NCBI GenBank assembly: GCA_937904325.1
Contig: CALGTK010000068.1
Span: 1-45,779 of the forward strand
DNA length: 45,779 nt
Source of the DNA: an uncultured Planctomyces sp.
GTDB taxonomy: Bacteria > Planctomycetota > Planctomycetia > Planctomycetales > Planctomycetaceae
Direction of reading: 5' to 3'
Part shown: in pieces, positions 15,982 through 25,650 of the stretch
How positions within the stretch are numbered: position 1 is the first letter of the stretch
How the letters are laid out: each line of letters opens with the position of its first letter
Notes under the pieces: model-generated
The model's database searches: none
Seen by the model: the letters and a program-made list of their open reading frames with translations, nothing else
What the model was told of the DNA's origin: nothing
Translations under genes and position numbers: made by a program

Positions 15982-17853
15982 TTATTTTCGGTCGAGCGAA
16001 ATCGCCTCGGCGTAGGCTAGTTCTCCGGTCTTCCCGTCGAAGTATTGAAAAATGGCCTGCGGGTGTGGATAAGCGACCCATCGTTTTCCGCCCAGCTTTT
16101 TCGGCTGATTGAAGACATTGTTTATCTGTACGACGCAATAGTGAGGGTACAATCGGTCCAGGCGTGGGATGTCTGGAAGGATGTAGCTACTCCAGCGGAT
16201 GTCGCATTCGCGCGGGCCGAATTTGAATTTGCCCGTAGCTGGGCGGTCGCTTTCGTCGTTTTTCGGAACGTGGTTCACGCTGTTGTGCGGTCCGCAACAG
16301 AACTCCCACACGTTTTTCGTGACATTGATTGCGAAGCTGTTGTGCAGGTCTCCGGTCATGACGAAGACTTTCTTGCCAAGTTTGTCCCACTCGTTGATAA
16401 GCAATTCACGTTCATCGAAGAAGCCCGTCCAGGCTTCTTCTTTGTTACCGGCAGCTTCGAAGCCACCAGCGCCTGAGTGAGGAATCATGAAAGGAACGGT
16501 CGAGACGACGAAGAAGAAGTCAGCGTCGCTGCGTTTCATCGATCGAAGCAACCATTCGCGTTGTGGCTTGCCAATCATTGAGATACCCGGCTTGTCTCGC
16601 TGAGTAATGTCGTGCATGTCCCGATCGCCGCGAGTGTCCAGCAGGAAGAATTCGCAGTTGGAAACTTTGAAACTTCCGTAGCTTCGGCGGCCGATCGAGT
16701 AGCTGAGGTCCATGTCGTCGACCTTGGCGGGCATGTGCAGACGCAGGGTGTGGGCATCGACGACTTCCAGAATGTCGTAAACGTACGAATTCTTATTGCC
16801 ATCGTCGTTGTCGTATTTGAGGTCGTTAACGCCAGCCTCGGCCGTGCCCCAGTGAACGTGCAGGTTCAGCATTTCTTTCAATGGAAGTCTGGTGAAGTCG
16901 ACATTCGAATCGACGAGCAGATCGCTGCCAGCCTGCATGCTGGCTTTGCCGTAATGAATGTCCTGGTTGTGCTCCATCGGGTTCGCCCAGCCGAGGTAGT
17001 CGTACCATGCATGGGTGCCGATGTCGCGGAAGACTGTTCGGCGATGACGCTTGCCGGCTTCGGCGGATCCCCAGATGTCGTTGACGAGTTCATGATCGTC
17101 GAATGTGAAATAGCTTGGCACGTTGCGATGCCATTTCGATAGTTCGACACTTCGGCTGAGGTAGAGTTTGTAATTTTCCCAGACGCCAACGACTGTCGGC
17201 ATGACTTTTACAGACAGCGGATAATCTTCTGCTCCTTGCACCAGTCGCCACGCTTCTGGCTGATAGGTTCGTAGTTCCTCGTAGAGCCAGTCGCCGTTCA
17301 TGATGTGAAAGTGAACTTTGTCGACCCAGTCACGGTTTAAGTTTTCGTAGGTCGGCGATCGATGTCCCATGCCGTGCAGCGGATTTTGATTCGCGCACGA
17401 ACCGATCTGAAACTTGAAGTTGAACAGCCCTTTTGGATTGTATTCTTCGTTTCTGGTGTCATCGGCACTGGGCAGTGTTTGAAAAGTGCCAGGCAAACCG
17501 TGTGGTCGTTCGTTGACCCAAATCTGGTAGTGATATCGAGTGTCCGAATTCAGCTTTGCCAGTTTCACGGTGCCGGTGTTGTCATGCCCGAGTTCTGTCG
17601 TGCCGGGCTTACTGACCAGGGTGAGCTTGTTTCGCTTCGTGCCGTAGTGAACTTCGAATTTTCCCGGGTCAGACGTCCGTCCCCAGACAACGACAGAATG
17701 AGCCGTCGGATTCCCCAGCATCGGCCCATGAGTCAGGCGAATTGGATCGCGGAATGCCCGGGCTGTCGAGCAGAGTCCCACAACAAGAACTGCCGCGAAA
17801 AAAACGTGATGGGAAAACTTGAAGGATGGCTGAAGCTGACAAATTGGTTTCAC
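15982..17853 (-). CDS. PhoD-like alkaline phosphatase/phosphodiesterase, exported
   Basis: 623 residues with a signal peptide (about 1-33, ending near STARA). Residues about 38-130 form the Fn3-like N-terminal domain of the PhoD family (THGPMLGNPTAHSVVVWGR). The metallophosphatase domain shows IGSCANQN, then HIMNGDWLYEE, YFTFDDHELVND and a C-terminal MTGDLHNSFA, which fit the metal-ligand blocks of PhoD enzymes. These hydrolyse phosphomonoesters or diesters outside the cytoplasm, using Fe/Ca in characterised members. The start codon is GTG with a weak GAG upstream. It stands alone between the DUF3352 operon and the sulfatase fusion and may be a phosphate-scavenging or substrate-dephosphorylating enzyme. 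Confidence 0.82.
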   Translation of the reverse strand: MKPICQLQPSFKFSHHVFFAAVLVVGLCSTARAFRDPIRLTHGPMLGNPTAHSVVVWGRTSDPGKFEVHYGTKRNKLTLVSKPGTTELGHDNTGTVKLAKLNSDTRYHYQIWVNERPHGLPGTFQTLPSADDTRNEEYNPKGLFNFKFQIGSCANQNPLHGMGHRSPTYENLNRDWVDKVHFHIMNGDWLYEELRTYQPEAWRLVQGAEDYPLSVKVMPTVVGVWENYKLYLSRSVELSKWHRNVPSYFTFDDHELVNDIWGSAEAGKRHRRTVFRDIGTHAWYDYLGWANPMEHNQDIHYGKASMQAGSDLLVDSNVDFTRLPLKEMLNLHVHWGTAEAGVNDLKYDNDDGNKNSYVYDILEVVDAHTLRLHMPAKVDDMDLSYSIGRRSYGSFKVSNCEFFLLDTRGDRDMHDITQRDKPGISMIGKPQREWLLRSMKRSDADFFFVVSTVPFMIPHSGAGGFEAAGNKEEAWTGFFDERELLINEWDKLGKKVFVMTGDLHNSFAINVTKNVWEFCCGPHNSVNHVPKNDESDRPATGKFKFGPRECDIRWSSYILPDIPRLDRLYPHYCVVQINNVFNQPKKLGGKRWVAYPHPQAIFQYFDGKTGELAYAEAISLDRK

Positions 17854-17984
17854 GGTGTTGTCTCGTGTTTTGATAATTGATTGAGTTAGCGACGCCCAAC
17901 GTCAGCGTGGCAAATGATGATGGGTAAGAATAGCTATGCAGCGACTCGCCAGCTATCAAGGTCGCCTTGTCGGGGTTTCTGCGA

Positions 17985-18064
17985 AAACTTCGCACGCGAA
18001 GGCGTTAAAGAATGAAGATGCAACGCCCCCATTATTCTTTGGGTCTTAGCGCCGTTGCGTGAAC
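17985..18064. repeat. Intergenic repeat-like tract with inverted repeat
   Basis: CTTCGC-AC-GCGAAG at 17988-18001 is a perfect 6-bp inverted repeat. Read on the minus strand, the tract contains CACGCAACGGCGCTAAGAC followed by CCAAAGAAT. This resembles the dispersed 'CGCAAAGGCGCAAAGACGC'-type intergenic repeats I recall from several bacterial phyla, including planctomycetes. It lies just after the stop-codon side of the sulfatase fusion. Confidence 0.35.
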
Positions 18065-18066
18065 CT

Positions 18067-21000
18067 TTATCTGGCTGTAGTTGCCTGACGTTTTATTGTT
18101 TGGTCACCTTTAAGAAACTCCAGCAGGTCGGCCATGTTCTGCAGTGTGACGTCTTTCTCAACGCCTTCAGGCATTAGAGAAACATTGCTGGCGCGGATAA
18201 CGTCGATCTCGGCGCGGCCGATGGTTTGCTCTTTGCCTTCAGCCATTCGCAGGACAACGGCTTCGTCGGTTTCTGACACGATCAGCCCGTTGAAGACTTT
18301 TCCGTCCACGGTTGCCACTGTGTAGGCAGTGAAACGCGGCTCAACTTTTGAGTTCGGATCGAGAATGTCGTATAGCAGTGCGAGTTTCGATCTGTTTCGG
18401 ACATCGCTCAGGTCTGGTCCGACCTGATGCCCTTTGCCGTTGATACGGTGACACTTCGAACATGTTTTCTCAAAGACCTTCGCGCCGGCTGCGGGCGATG
18501 CTTCATGTGACAAAGCTGGTTGGTACTTTTTCGCGACAGCCTGCCGGTTGGATGAGACGGCGCCGCCGAACAGCTTCTTTGCCTGCTCACGAAGTTTTGC
18601 ATCTGAATGCTTCAGCAGCCGGACACGTTGGTCGATACTGAGCGCGGCAGGCCTCATTGTTCCTGCGGTCATGGCGTCAAGTGCGAGCTTTGTCGATGTC
18701 GTGCGGCGAAGTAGTAGCGTCAAGGCTGGCGCTCGTACTGCCGGCCCCAATTCCTGCCAGAGGTCGAGGACTATTCTCGCGGCGGATTCTGAGCCGTTGG
18801 CAGACAGAGCGTTGAGGCAGGCAGTCTGTACTTCGACTGGCTGGTCAGTTTCGAGTAATTCTTCAAAAGCTGGCGCAGCATCGGCAAACGGGCGGTAGGC
18901 GAGCAGCTCAACTGCGGCTGCTCGGCCAGCGGCAGGCTGTTTTCGGTCCACAGCGGCCTTTTGACTCTGAGCGAGCAGTTCTCGCATTCCCGCTGCCGCA
19001 TTCTTCAAACTTTCTGGAGGATTGTTCAGTAATAACGGTAGACTCAACCGTTTAAGGTCGCCTCGGTAGCGAGGCAGTCCCTGACCGAGACCGCTGATCG
19101 CCGCCGCCTGCCACCATGTGTTTGACGATTCGGAAATGGCTGTCGTACCGCCTGCCAGTGAGGTGAGAAGTTGCGACAGTTCGGTGACGTCGCCTCGAAC
19201 GCCTACGACGGTCGCCAGTCGTTTTACTAGCTGAGCACGTGCCGCACTTCCGGCAGCGACAAAGTCTTTGTTCGTGATGAGGGCGTTCACGATTGCTCCC
19301 GAGTGTTCGCTGGTTGATGTCAGTAGACCACTGACGAACCACGAATCTTCGCCGTCAGTCATCGCCAGGTAGGTCAGCAGTTTGGATGCTTCGGGGCGTT
19401 TACTTTGGCCCAGCGCGATGGCGACCTGAAATCGGACACTGGCATCCGGATCTTTGGCAAGTTCGGCCAGCCTGTTGAAGATCGCTTCATCGTTGTTGAT
19501 CCAGCGAATGGAAAGCTTGACTGCATCGTGGCGAACATGCGCGTCAACATCTTTCATCGCATGTGCGACGGCAGTGGCCGACGACGCACCGAGAGTGTTC
19601 AGAGTCCAGAGAGCGTGCAGGCGGGCTGTGGCATTGGGATGTTCCCGGAGGATTCTTTGGAGTCCAGACGTAACTTTCTGGCTGTCGGAATTGTTTGTGA
19701 AACTCTCGAATTGCTCAACGAGCAATCGCTGACCAAGGTACTGTTTCCACCCATTAGGCGACTCCAGCAACTTTGTCATATCGTTGAGAGATTTCGGTGG
19801 GGTGAACGGTTCGGGCCTCGCGCCGCTCGGAATGATCCTGTAGATGCGGCCTCGGTCTTCACCCGCTCGCCAGTCGAGTTTTGCGGCGATTTCTGGTGGA
19901 AGAAATTTGGGATGCTCGACCCACAGTCGGTACATGTCGGCGAGGTAGAGTGCTCCGTCAGGGCCGTTCGCGAGGCTTGCCGGACGGAACCATGTGTCTG
20001 TTGAGGCGATGAAGTCAGCCTGCGGTCGGGCTCGCTCAGCGGTGAGCCGCAAGCCATCGGGTCTGACGATTGAGCGAGTGACCAGATGGCCGATTGGTTC
20101 ACAGACGAGGACGCTGTCCTGAAACGTGCCGCGGAGCAGGTCACCGGTATAAGCAGTGACTCCGCAGGCCGAGGTGTGTGTGCCGGCGTGCGAGAGGTAG
20201 TTACTTTTCATTTTGACAAGTGGGTAAACGCGGGTGTCGCCACCGGATTTTCCGACGTCGTAATGAGCGGCTGCTGTGATCACGTACGGGTTTCGCTTGA
20301 GGATCGCCGGTGGCAACAGTGTCGTCATGATTGGATTTCGGTTTGTGCAGTAGAACCGGTTTCCCCAGCGGTCGACCGTGTTTCCGAACTGGCCCATGCC
20401 GCTGTCGGCTTCAAACTCCAGCGTCAGTGGATTGAAGCGGAGATCTTTCCGTGGCATCGTGACTGGTTCGCTTTTGGAATTGGGCGACGTAATTTTTCCC
20501 GGTCCGTAGTTGAGGTAAATCCAGTTGTCCATTCCCCAACGCGGATTACCGATCTGCATTTGCGGATGAGCTGGTGTAAAGCCATCAAACAGAACTTTTC
20601 TGACATCTGCTACGTTGTCGCCGTCGGTGTCTTTCAGAAAAATGATCTGTGTCTGCGCTCCGACAATCAGCCCTTCGCGAAATGGCATCAGACTGTGTGC
20701 GAACGTCAGCTTGTCAGCGAAGACGTGTCGCTTGTTGACCTGGCCATCGCCGTTCGTGTCTTCCAGGTAGACGACTCTGGATAAAGGATCGCCGCCGTCT
20801 TCCGGGCCGATGGGATAGTCGCCGTACTCGACGACAAACATGCGGCCGCGCTGGTCGAAGGCGATGGCTACCGGGTCTTTGACGAGCGGTTCGGATGCCA
20901 CCAACTGGATTTCAAAGCCTGGCTCAATCTGAAGAGCGGCGAGCGAATCCGCTGGCGATTTAGGGGGGGCGGTTTTCTCTTCGACCCAGTGTCGGCCTCC

Positions 21001-22512
21001 CCGGACACCTTCTATGACTTCCAGTGCGTTCTTCTGCAGAACCTGCTGCTGAGGCTTGCCGTCGATTTTTCCGGGCTTCCGTTGTCCGGTGCCCGCTTGT
21101 CCTTTGTCGCCGAGGTCCTTGCGGGCCAGGTTTGCAATTTGAGTCAGTTGAGCAATCACTTGTGGATGAGCGTCTGCAACGTTCTGCTCGCACGAGATGT
21201 CGTCGACGACGTTGAACAGCAGCGTTTCCGATGGCTTGCCTTTTCGGAAATGTGGATGCCCGGCAGCAACTTCGATGGGCAGAAACATCTTCCACGGACC
21301 CGATCTGACTGCCTGTAATTGATCCTGGTGATAGTAGTAGTAAGCGCCGTGCGGGGTCTTGGCGCCCGTTTCTTGGTACAGCAACGGAGTTATGTCGTGC
21401 CCGTCGATTTTGCGATCTGCCGGAGCGTTGCCTCCTGCAAGCCTGGCGAACGTTGGCAGAAGATCCATTGTTGATGCCAACGCGTCGCATGTTGTGCCGG
21501 CAGGAACTTTGCCAGGCTGCCAGACAATGGTGGGAACCCGGAAAGCGCCTTCGCTGGTTGTGTAACCTCGACCGTGGAGCGGACGATTGGAGCCTCGGCT
21601 GAGATCAGAGAGGTCGCGATTGATCGGCGCTCCGTTGTCCGACGTCCAGATGACAAGCGTGTTTTCTGCGATACCCAGTTCTTTGAGCTGGTCCAGCATC
21701 ACGCCCATCGACCAGTCGAGTTCTTCGATCGAGTCTCCCCAGGGGCCGTTCTTACTTTTGCCTTTGAATTGCTTACTTGAAAACGGTGTCTTGGTGCTGC
21801 CGGGCATGGCCTGTGGGAAGTACAGGAAGAATGGCTCATCTTTGTGCTCGGCGATCCACTCCATCGCTCTTTCGGTGTAGCGTTTGGTCAGGCCATCCCG
21901 GTCACACGGAGCTTCGATGACCGTTTCGTTTTCCATAAGCGGCAGCGGCGGCCACTGCGAGCCGTCTTTGTCCCAGACACGTTGGGTCATGTCGTCTGAG
22001 TAGGGAACTCCGAAGAACCAGTCGAAGCCTTGTTGCGTTGGCAGGAACTCCGGTTGATCACCCAGATGCCATTTTCCAACAATCGCGGTTGCGTATCCTT
22101 GTGCTTTTAAGACTTCGGCGACGGTCACTTCGTTCGGATGCAGTCCGTACTGCGAAACGGGACGCAGCACCCAGCCGTCGCGAGGGTTAAGATGCATGCC
22201 GACTCGTTGCGGGTAGCAGCCAGTCATGATGCTGGCGCGGGATGGCGTGCAGACTCCCGCAGTCACGCAGAAGTGTGTGAACATACGCCCCTCCTTCGCC
22301 ATCCGGTTGAGACCTGGCGTGCGATGCAGCGTCGATCCGAAAGGTTCGATGTCGCCGTACCCGAGGTTGTCGCAATAGATGACGATAAAGTTGGGTTTGT
22401 CGGTGGTAGCGGTGTTTGAATTCGCAGCGACGGCGTGCCGCGAGGCAGTTGTCGTGCTGAGCAGGGTAGCTGCGACGGCGAACAGACCCATCAGGCGAAT
22501 GCGATCTTTCAT
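18067..22512 (-). CDS. Sulfatase fused to PVC dehydrogenase, HEAT repeats and cytochrome c
   Basis: One uninterrupted 1481-residue frame. A signal peptide (about 1-30) is followed by a full sulfatase: NFIVIYCDNLGYGD, formylglycine motif C88-T-P-S-R92, VGKWHLGD, WTSDNGAP and RVPTIVWQPG. From about 515 a PVC membrane-bound dehydrogenase propeller begins (GFEIQLVASEPLVKDPVA, DTNGDG and DTDGDN loops), then HEAT-like repeats (about 960-1320), and a cytochrome c with C1351-S-K-C1354-H1355 and candidate Met1447. The second half aligns by eye with the stand-alone protein at 580-3702, including an identical 131-residue heme module. No frameshift or stop marks the junction near residues 465-515, which is a low-complexity linker rich in Gly, Lys and Gln. 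The likely role is coupled desulfation and oxidation of a sugar outside the cytoplasm (inference). GGAG lies 8 bases before the ATG. Confidence 0.85.
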   Translation of the reverse strand: MKDRIRLMGLFAVAATLLSTTTASRHAVAANSNTATTDKPNFIVIYCDNLGYGDIEPFGSTLHRTPGLNRMAKEGRMFTHFCVTAGVCTPSRASIMTGCYPQRVGMHLNPRDGWVLRPVSQYGLHPNEVTVAEVLKAQGYATAIVGKWHLGDQPEFLPTQQGFDWFFGVPYSDDMTQRVWDKDGSQWPPLPLMENETVIEAPCDRDGLTKRYTERAMEWIAEHKDEPFFLYFPQAMPGSTKTPFSSKQFKGKSKNGPWGDSIEELDWSMGVMLDQLKELGIAENTLVIWTSDNGAPINRDLSDLSRGSNRPLHGRGYTTSEGAFRVPTIVWQPGKVPAGTTCDALASTMDLLPTFARLAGGNAPADRKIDGHDITPLLYQETGAKTPHGAYYYYHQDQLQAVRSGPWKMFLPIEVAAGHPHFRKGKPSETLLFNVVDDISCEQNVADAHPQVIAQLTQIANLARKDLGDKGQAGTGQRKPGKIDGKPQQQVLQKNALEVIEGVRGGRHWVEEKTAPPKSPADSLAALQIEPGFEIQLVASEPLVKDPVAIAFDQRGRMFVVEYGDYPIGPEDGGDPLSRVVYLEDTNGDGQVNKRHVFADKLTFAHSLMPFREGLIVGAQTQIIFLKDTDGDNVADVRKVLFDGFTPAHPQMQIGNPRWGMDNWIYLNYGPGKITSPNSKSEPVTMPRKDLRFNPLTLEFEADSGMGQFGNTVDRWGNRFYCTNRNPIMTTLLPPAILKRNPYVITAAAHYDVGKSGGDTRVYPLVKMKSNYLSHAGTHTSACGVTAYTGDLLRGTFQDSVLVCEPIGHLVTRSIVRPDGLRLTAERARPQADFIASTDTWFRPASLANGPDGALYLADMYRLWVEHPKFLPPEIAAKLDWRAGEDRGRIYRIIPSGARPEPFTPPKSLNDMTKLLESPNGWKQYLGQRLLVEQFESFTNNSDSQKVTSGLQRILREHPNATARLHALWTLNTLGASSATAVAHAMKDVDAHVRHDAVKLSIRWINNDEAIFNRLAELAKDPDASVRFQVAIALGQSKRPEASKLLTYLAMTDGEDSWFVSGLLTSTSEHSGAIVNALITNKDFVAAGSAARAQLVKRLATVVGVRGDVTELSQLLTSLAGGTTAISESSNTWWQAAAISGLGQGLPRYRGDLKRLSLPLLLNNPPESLKNAAAGMRELLAQSQKAAVDRKQPAAGRAAAVELLAYRPFADAAPAFEELLETDQPVEVQTACLNALSANGSESAARIVLDLWQELGPAVRAPALTLLLRRTTSTKLALDAMTAGTMRPAALSIDQRVRLLKHSDAKLREQAKKLFGGAVSSNRQAVAKKYQPALSHEASPAAGAKVFEKTCSKCHRINGKGHQVGPDLSDVRNRSKLALLYDILDPNSKVEPRFTAYTVATVDGKVFNGLIVSETDEAVVLRMAEGKEQTIGRAEIDVIRASNVSLMPEGVEKDVTLQNMADLLEFLKGDQTIKRQATTAR

Positions 22513-22750
22513 CAGGACTTCTCCGTATGGCGTGTGACGCTGCCCACAGATTGAGCTTGCGAGTTCATAGTTCGTCGATCTACGTGGAAAATGGCCTGCT
22601 TGGAAAACGGCGGCCAGATTTTGTGTGAACGTTACGAGAGTGATGTTCCAGGCTCAAACGGGTTGAAAGCAGGTGCTTGATGTGAACAGAATGTCTGCAG
22701 TTCGGTGCTGTTTTACAGAGGGTGTACGACCATCTCTCGAATATTCAACC

Positions 22751-22758
22751 AGGAAGGG
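22751..22758 (+). promoter_or_regulatory. Shine-Dalgarno AGGAAGGG fixing the DUF1559 start
   Basis: AGGAAGGG ends 6 bases before the ATG at 22765. It rules against the longer GTG-initiated reading that begins at 22705. Confidence 0.65.
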
Positions 22759-22764
22759 CAAAAT

Positions 22765-23721
22765 ATGGAGCGTGCCAGAAGCCCCGGAACGGTCGATCGC
22801 AGACGTCAACGTTGCGCCTTCACTCTGATCGAGCTCCTGGTTGTTGTCGCGATCATCGGCATCCTGGTTGCTCTTTTGTTGCCAGCCGTGCAGCAAGCTC
22901 GCGAATCTGCTCGTAACACACAGTGCAAAAATAACCTGAAGCAGATGGGTGTGGCGATTCACAATTTCCACGACCAGCACAGTGCATTGCCTCCGTCTCG
23001 AAACTACGACCATTACACCACGTGGGCATTCCTGCTTCTTCCGCATCTGGAAAACTTCAATCTGTTTGCAACGTGGGATTCAACACTTAAATATTACTAC
23101 CAGAGTGACGAAGCCAGACTGACTCGGGTTTCCGTTTACTTCTGTCCAAGCCGCGCCGGACCGCGGAATCCCAGCACGCGAAACGACGACATCTTATCGC
23201 CGTTTGAAACGAGTGGGCATGTACCAGGAATTGTTGCCGATTACGCCTGTGTTGCCGGGTACGGTCGAGGGTGGAACTGGATTAGTTCAAGGGGCGCCAT
23301 GATTATAGGCGACGCGACAACGGAGCCTCCCACACCAACGGGGAGTTATGCACCTCCTGGAGCAGTCCTTACAACATGGCGTAGTCGTACTGCGTTTCGG
23401 GATTTGACTGACGGGCTGACACACACTTTTGTCATTGGCGAGAAGCACTTCCGTTCGCGCAACAGTGGAATTGCACCGGAAGATGGCGCGATCTACAACG
23501 GCGATCATCCCGGTAATTTCTCCCGCTGTGGCGGACCTGGTTACCCGATTGCAAAGTCGCCGCTGGAAGCGTACAGGAACAACTTTGGTAGCGCCCATCA
23601 TCAGATGTGTAACTTCCTGCTCGCCGACGGCAGCGTGCGGGGAGTTAACGTTTTGATTGCCACGGACATTCTCGGGCGGCTGACTGTTCGGAACGACGAC
23701 GAAATTGTTTCAGAATACTAG
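22765..23721 (+). CDS. DUF1559 pseudopilin-like protein
   Basis: 318 residues. A type IV prepilin-like leader occurs at about residues 15-42 ([19 protein letters not shown], with F-T-L-I-E at the cleavage region), followed by [23 protein letters not shown], the hallmark of planctomycete DUF1559 proteins. The C-terminus carries the family end motif [12 protein letters not shown]. These proteins are strongly expanded in Planctomycetes; they are presumed to be processed by a prepilin peptidase and to sit at the cell surface, but their role is unsettled. It is one of the few intact plus-strand genes, diverging from the sulfatase fusion and converging on the lipoprotein gene, so it is probably transcribed on its own. 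Confidence 0.92.
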   Translation: MERARSPGTVDRRRQRCAFTLIELLVVVAIIGILVALLLPAVQQARESARNTQCKNNLKQMGVAIHNFHDQHSALPPSRNYDHYTTWAFLLLPHLENFNLFATWDSTLKYYYQSDEARLTRVSVYFCPSRAGPRNPSTRNDDILSPFETSGHVPGIVADYACVAGYGRGWNWISSRGAMIIGDATTEPPTPTGSYAPPGAVLTTWRSRTAFRDLTDGLTHTFVIGEKHFRSRNSGIAPEDGAIYNGDHPGNFSRCGGPGYPIAKSPLEAYRNNFGSAHHQMCNFLLADGSVRGVNVLIATDILGRLTVRNDDEIVSEY

Positions 23722-23739
23722 CGGTTTCACGTGTCGTAC

Positions 23740-24222
23740 TTACTCGGTCCCGTATTCTTCGAGCATGGTTTCGTCCACCTCTCCTTCTTTCAGCGGAGGA
23801 GGGGCGTAGTCGACTTCGACCAGAATATTATTTGGCGATGGCTTGACTTCGAATGCCAGAGGCGACGTTTTGAAGTCGCTGAATTTTGGATCGAGGGCTG
23901 GCGGTGGTATTAAACCAGGTCTTTCGATGCCCGTGCCAATTTCGTAATTGGCAATTACCGCAGCGCGATGCTTGCCAGCGATGGCGCCGTCTTTAGCTTC
24001 ATAAGTACCGAGCTGAAACGTTCCGTCGTCGTTGATCTCTCCTGACGCCGTGATTGGTCTCTTTTGATCGAGAGTTTCGAATTCAATAGTTCCTTCGGTT
24101 AAAGGCTTGCCATCCGGGTAAACAACGATGCCGTGGACAAGGAATGTTTCAGGCTGACTGTCACATCCCGAAAGGAGCAGGAGCAGCACGCCGGATCCTG
24201 CAAGTTTTGAGCAGTGCGACAT
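23740..24222 (-). CDS. Small transthyretin-like lipoprotein
   Basis: 160 residues. The N-terminus is a lipoprotein signal with lipobox L-S-G-C20. The mature part begins VHGIVVYPDGKPLTEGTIEF and continues with GEINDDGTFQLGTYEAKDGAIAGKHRAAV, the carboxypeptidase-regulatory/transthyretin-like beta-sandwich common in planctomycete lipoproteins. These are often found next to DUF1559 genes, as here, though usually on the same strand. The C-terminal tail is acidic (EGEVDETMLEEYG). Function unknown; a surface or periplasmic binding role is possible. It converges on the DUF1559 gene with only 18 bases between stops. Confidence 0.78.
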   Translation of the reverse strand: MSHCSKLAGSGVLLLLLSGCDSQPETFLVHGIVVYPDGKPLTEGTIEFETLDQKRPITASGEINDDGTFQLGTYEAKDGAIAGKHRAAVIANYEIGTGIERPGLIPPPALDPKFSDFKTSPLAFEVKPSPNNILVEVDYAPPPLKEGEVDETMLEEYGTE

Positions 24223-24417
24223 CGTGAAAGCTCTTCGAAGAATGGCCAGAATATAACCTCAGACGAGTTCGCCGAGTGATGAGATCTCGCGAGTAAAACC
24301 GTACCAACTGTGTACAATGAAAGTGCGAGCGTACGTAGAGACTGACTTTCCGGCTAACGCACTCGCCGTCGAATTCTTGTTGTTTGATTTCCGCGTTTTT
24401 TTCAGTTGCGGGTCTGG

Positions 24418-25614
24418 ATGTGTACTTCGTCGAACCAATGGTATGTCGAGATGTCGGCCGGCATCACGCTGGGGCCGATGCCGTTTGCCGCCGTCGTCGA
24501 ACTGGCCGAAACGTGCGCGATCATACGCGACGATCGTGTCCGGGAGGAATCTTCCATGGATTGGAAGTCGGCGTACCACGTTCCCGGACTCTTTTCCGAT
24601 GCGGAAAATTCAGGCACGGATAGCGGAGTTGTTTCGCTGTCGGACTGTGAAGTCGCTAATTATGCAGACGAGTCCACAACCGGCAGGCACGTAAAGTTCG
24701 ATGAAGCCACGCCCGCGTCTGCTGCCACCGACGGAGTGATCCGGCTTGACGGTTTTGAAGTGTTGCTCGGAGAGTCGGAGACAATTTCGGCCGACGATGT
24801 GGATGATCCAGCGTCAGCATTGCTCAGGGCTGCTGCCAGTTTGAAAACAGCCGAACCAACGCCGACACATCCCGAAAAGGTGAAGTCGAAGACCAAGGTC
24901 AATGGAGGGCAGGGCGGAACTTCAAAGCCGAGCCTCAGGCTCGAAATTTCTGACGACGTGATACCTCAGTTGGACATTCCAGCTGAGGCGCCGCTCAATG
25001 TTCCATCACCAGAACCTGCTCCCTCACGCACGCTCGACGTACCTGAAAGTTCAACGATTTACACCGAGCCTGAAGCGGATGCCCGCGACGAGCGTCCGCA
25101 GCTCGATCTGGCAGCGCTGGTGAGCGAGGGTGTAAAGGACGAAGTTGCTCCGACGTCTCCGAATTCCGCCGCAGGGCCGCCACAATTAAATCCGACAATT
25201 CAGCCGTGGCGGCCTCCGACTAATCGATTGAAACTGCTTATCGTTCGAGGTTGTCTGGCCCTTGCTGCCGTGATCGGCGCGTGGTTACTTTTCTCGCCGC
25301 TGACGCCTGACATGGAAGTGGCGACTTACCATCAATACGCCTCGATTTACCAGGAGTATCAGACCTTTGCCGAATTGTCCGATTCCGGCAGCTGGTCCCA
25401 ATTTGCAACACGAGCGAAATCCGAGCTTGACGAATCGCTCCCTGATCTTGAAGCCGTCTCCGTGCCTGGAGAACACAGCAAGAGCCTGCTGCTCTACGCC
25501 GGTCGAGATCTCCGCACTGCTCTCGACCTGAATCTCGGAGTGGTCAACCCCCACGCAGAACGCCTTGCCGGCTTCTTCGAACAACTCAACGAACTGCACG
25601 CTTCGGGCGAGTGA
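24418..25614 (+). CDS. GYF_2-domain membrane protein
   Basis: About 398 residues. The N-terminal 50 residues match the bacterial GYF_2 (DUF4339-type) pattern: QWYVEMSAGITLGPMPF, then a VVELAE helix, DRVREESSMDWKSA and YHVPGLF. A long acidic, Pro/Ser-rich region with low predicted order follows (about 60-265). A single membrane segment lies at about residues 271-291 (LIVRGCLALAAVIGAWLLF), and a helical domain of roughly 100 residues ends the protein. GYF domains bind proline-rich peptides in characterised proteins; the partner here is unknown. The frame is open back to a TTG at 24406, but I prefer the ATG at 24418. SD is weak. Domain order suggests a cytoplasmic GYF_2 and an extracytoplasmic C-terminus. 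Confidence 0.7.
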   Translation: MCTSSNQWYVEMSAGITLGPMPFAAVVELAETCAIIRDDRVREESSMDWKSAYHVPGLFSDAENSGTDSGVVSLSDCEVANYADESTTGRHVKFDEATPASAATDGVIRLDGFEVLLGESETISADDVDDPASALLRAAASLKTAEPTPTHPEKVKSKTKVNGGQGGTSKPSLRLEISDDVIPQLDIPAEAPLNVPSPEPAPSRTLDVPESSTIYTEPEADARDERPQLDLAALVSEGVKDEVAPTSPNSAAGPPQLNPTIQPWRPPTNRLKLLIVRGCLALAAVIGAWLLFSPLTPDMEVATYHQYASIYQEYQTFAELSDSGSWSQFATRAKSELDESLPDLEAVSVPGEHSKSLLLYAGRDLRTALDLNLGVVNPHAERLAGFFEQLNELHASGE

Positions 25615-25650
25615 CCCGGAAGCTGCCTCAGGCTGAAGACGAAGCTGTCA

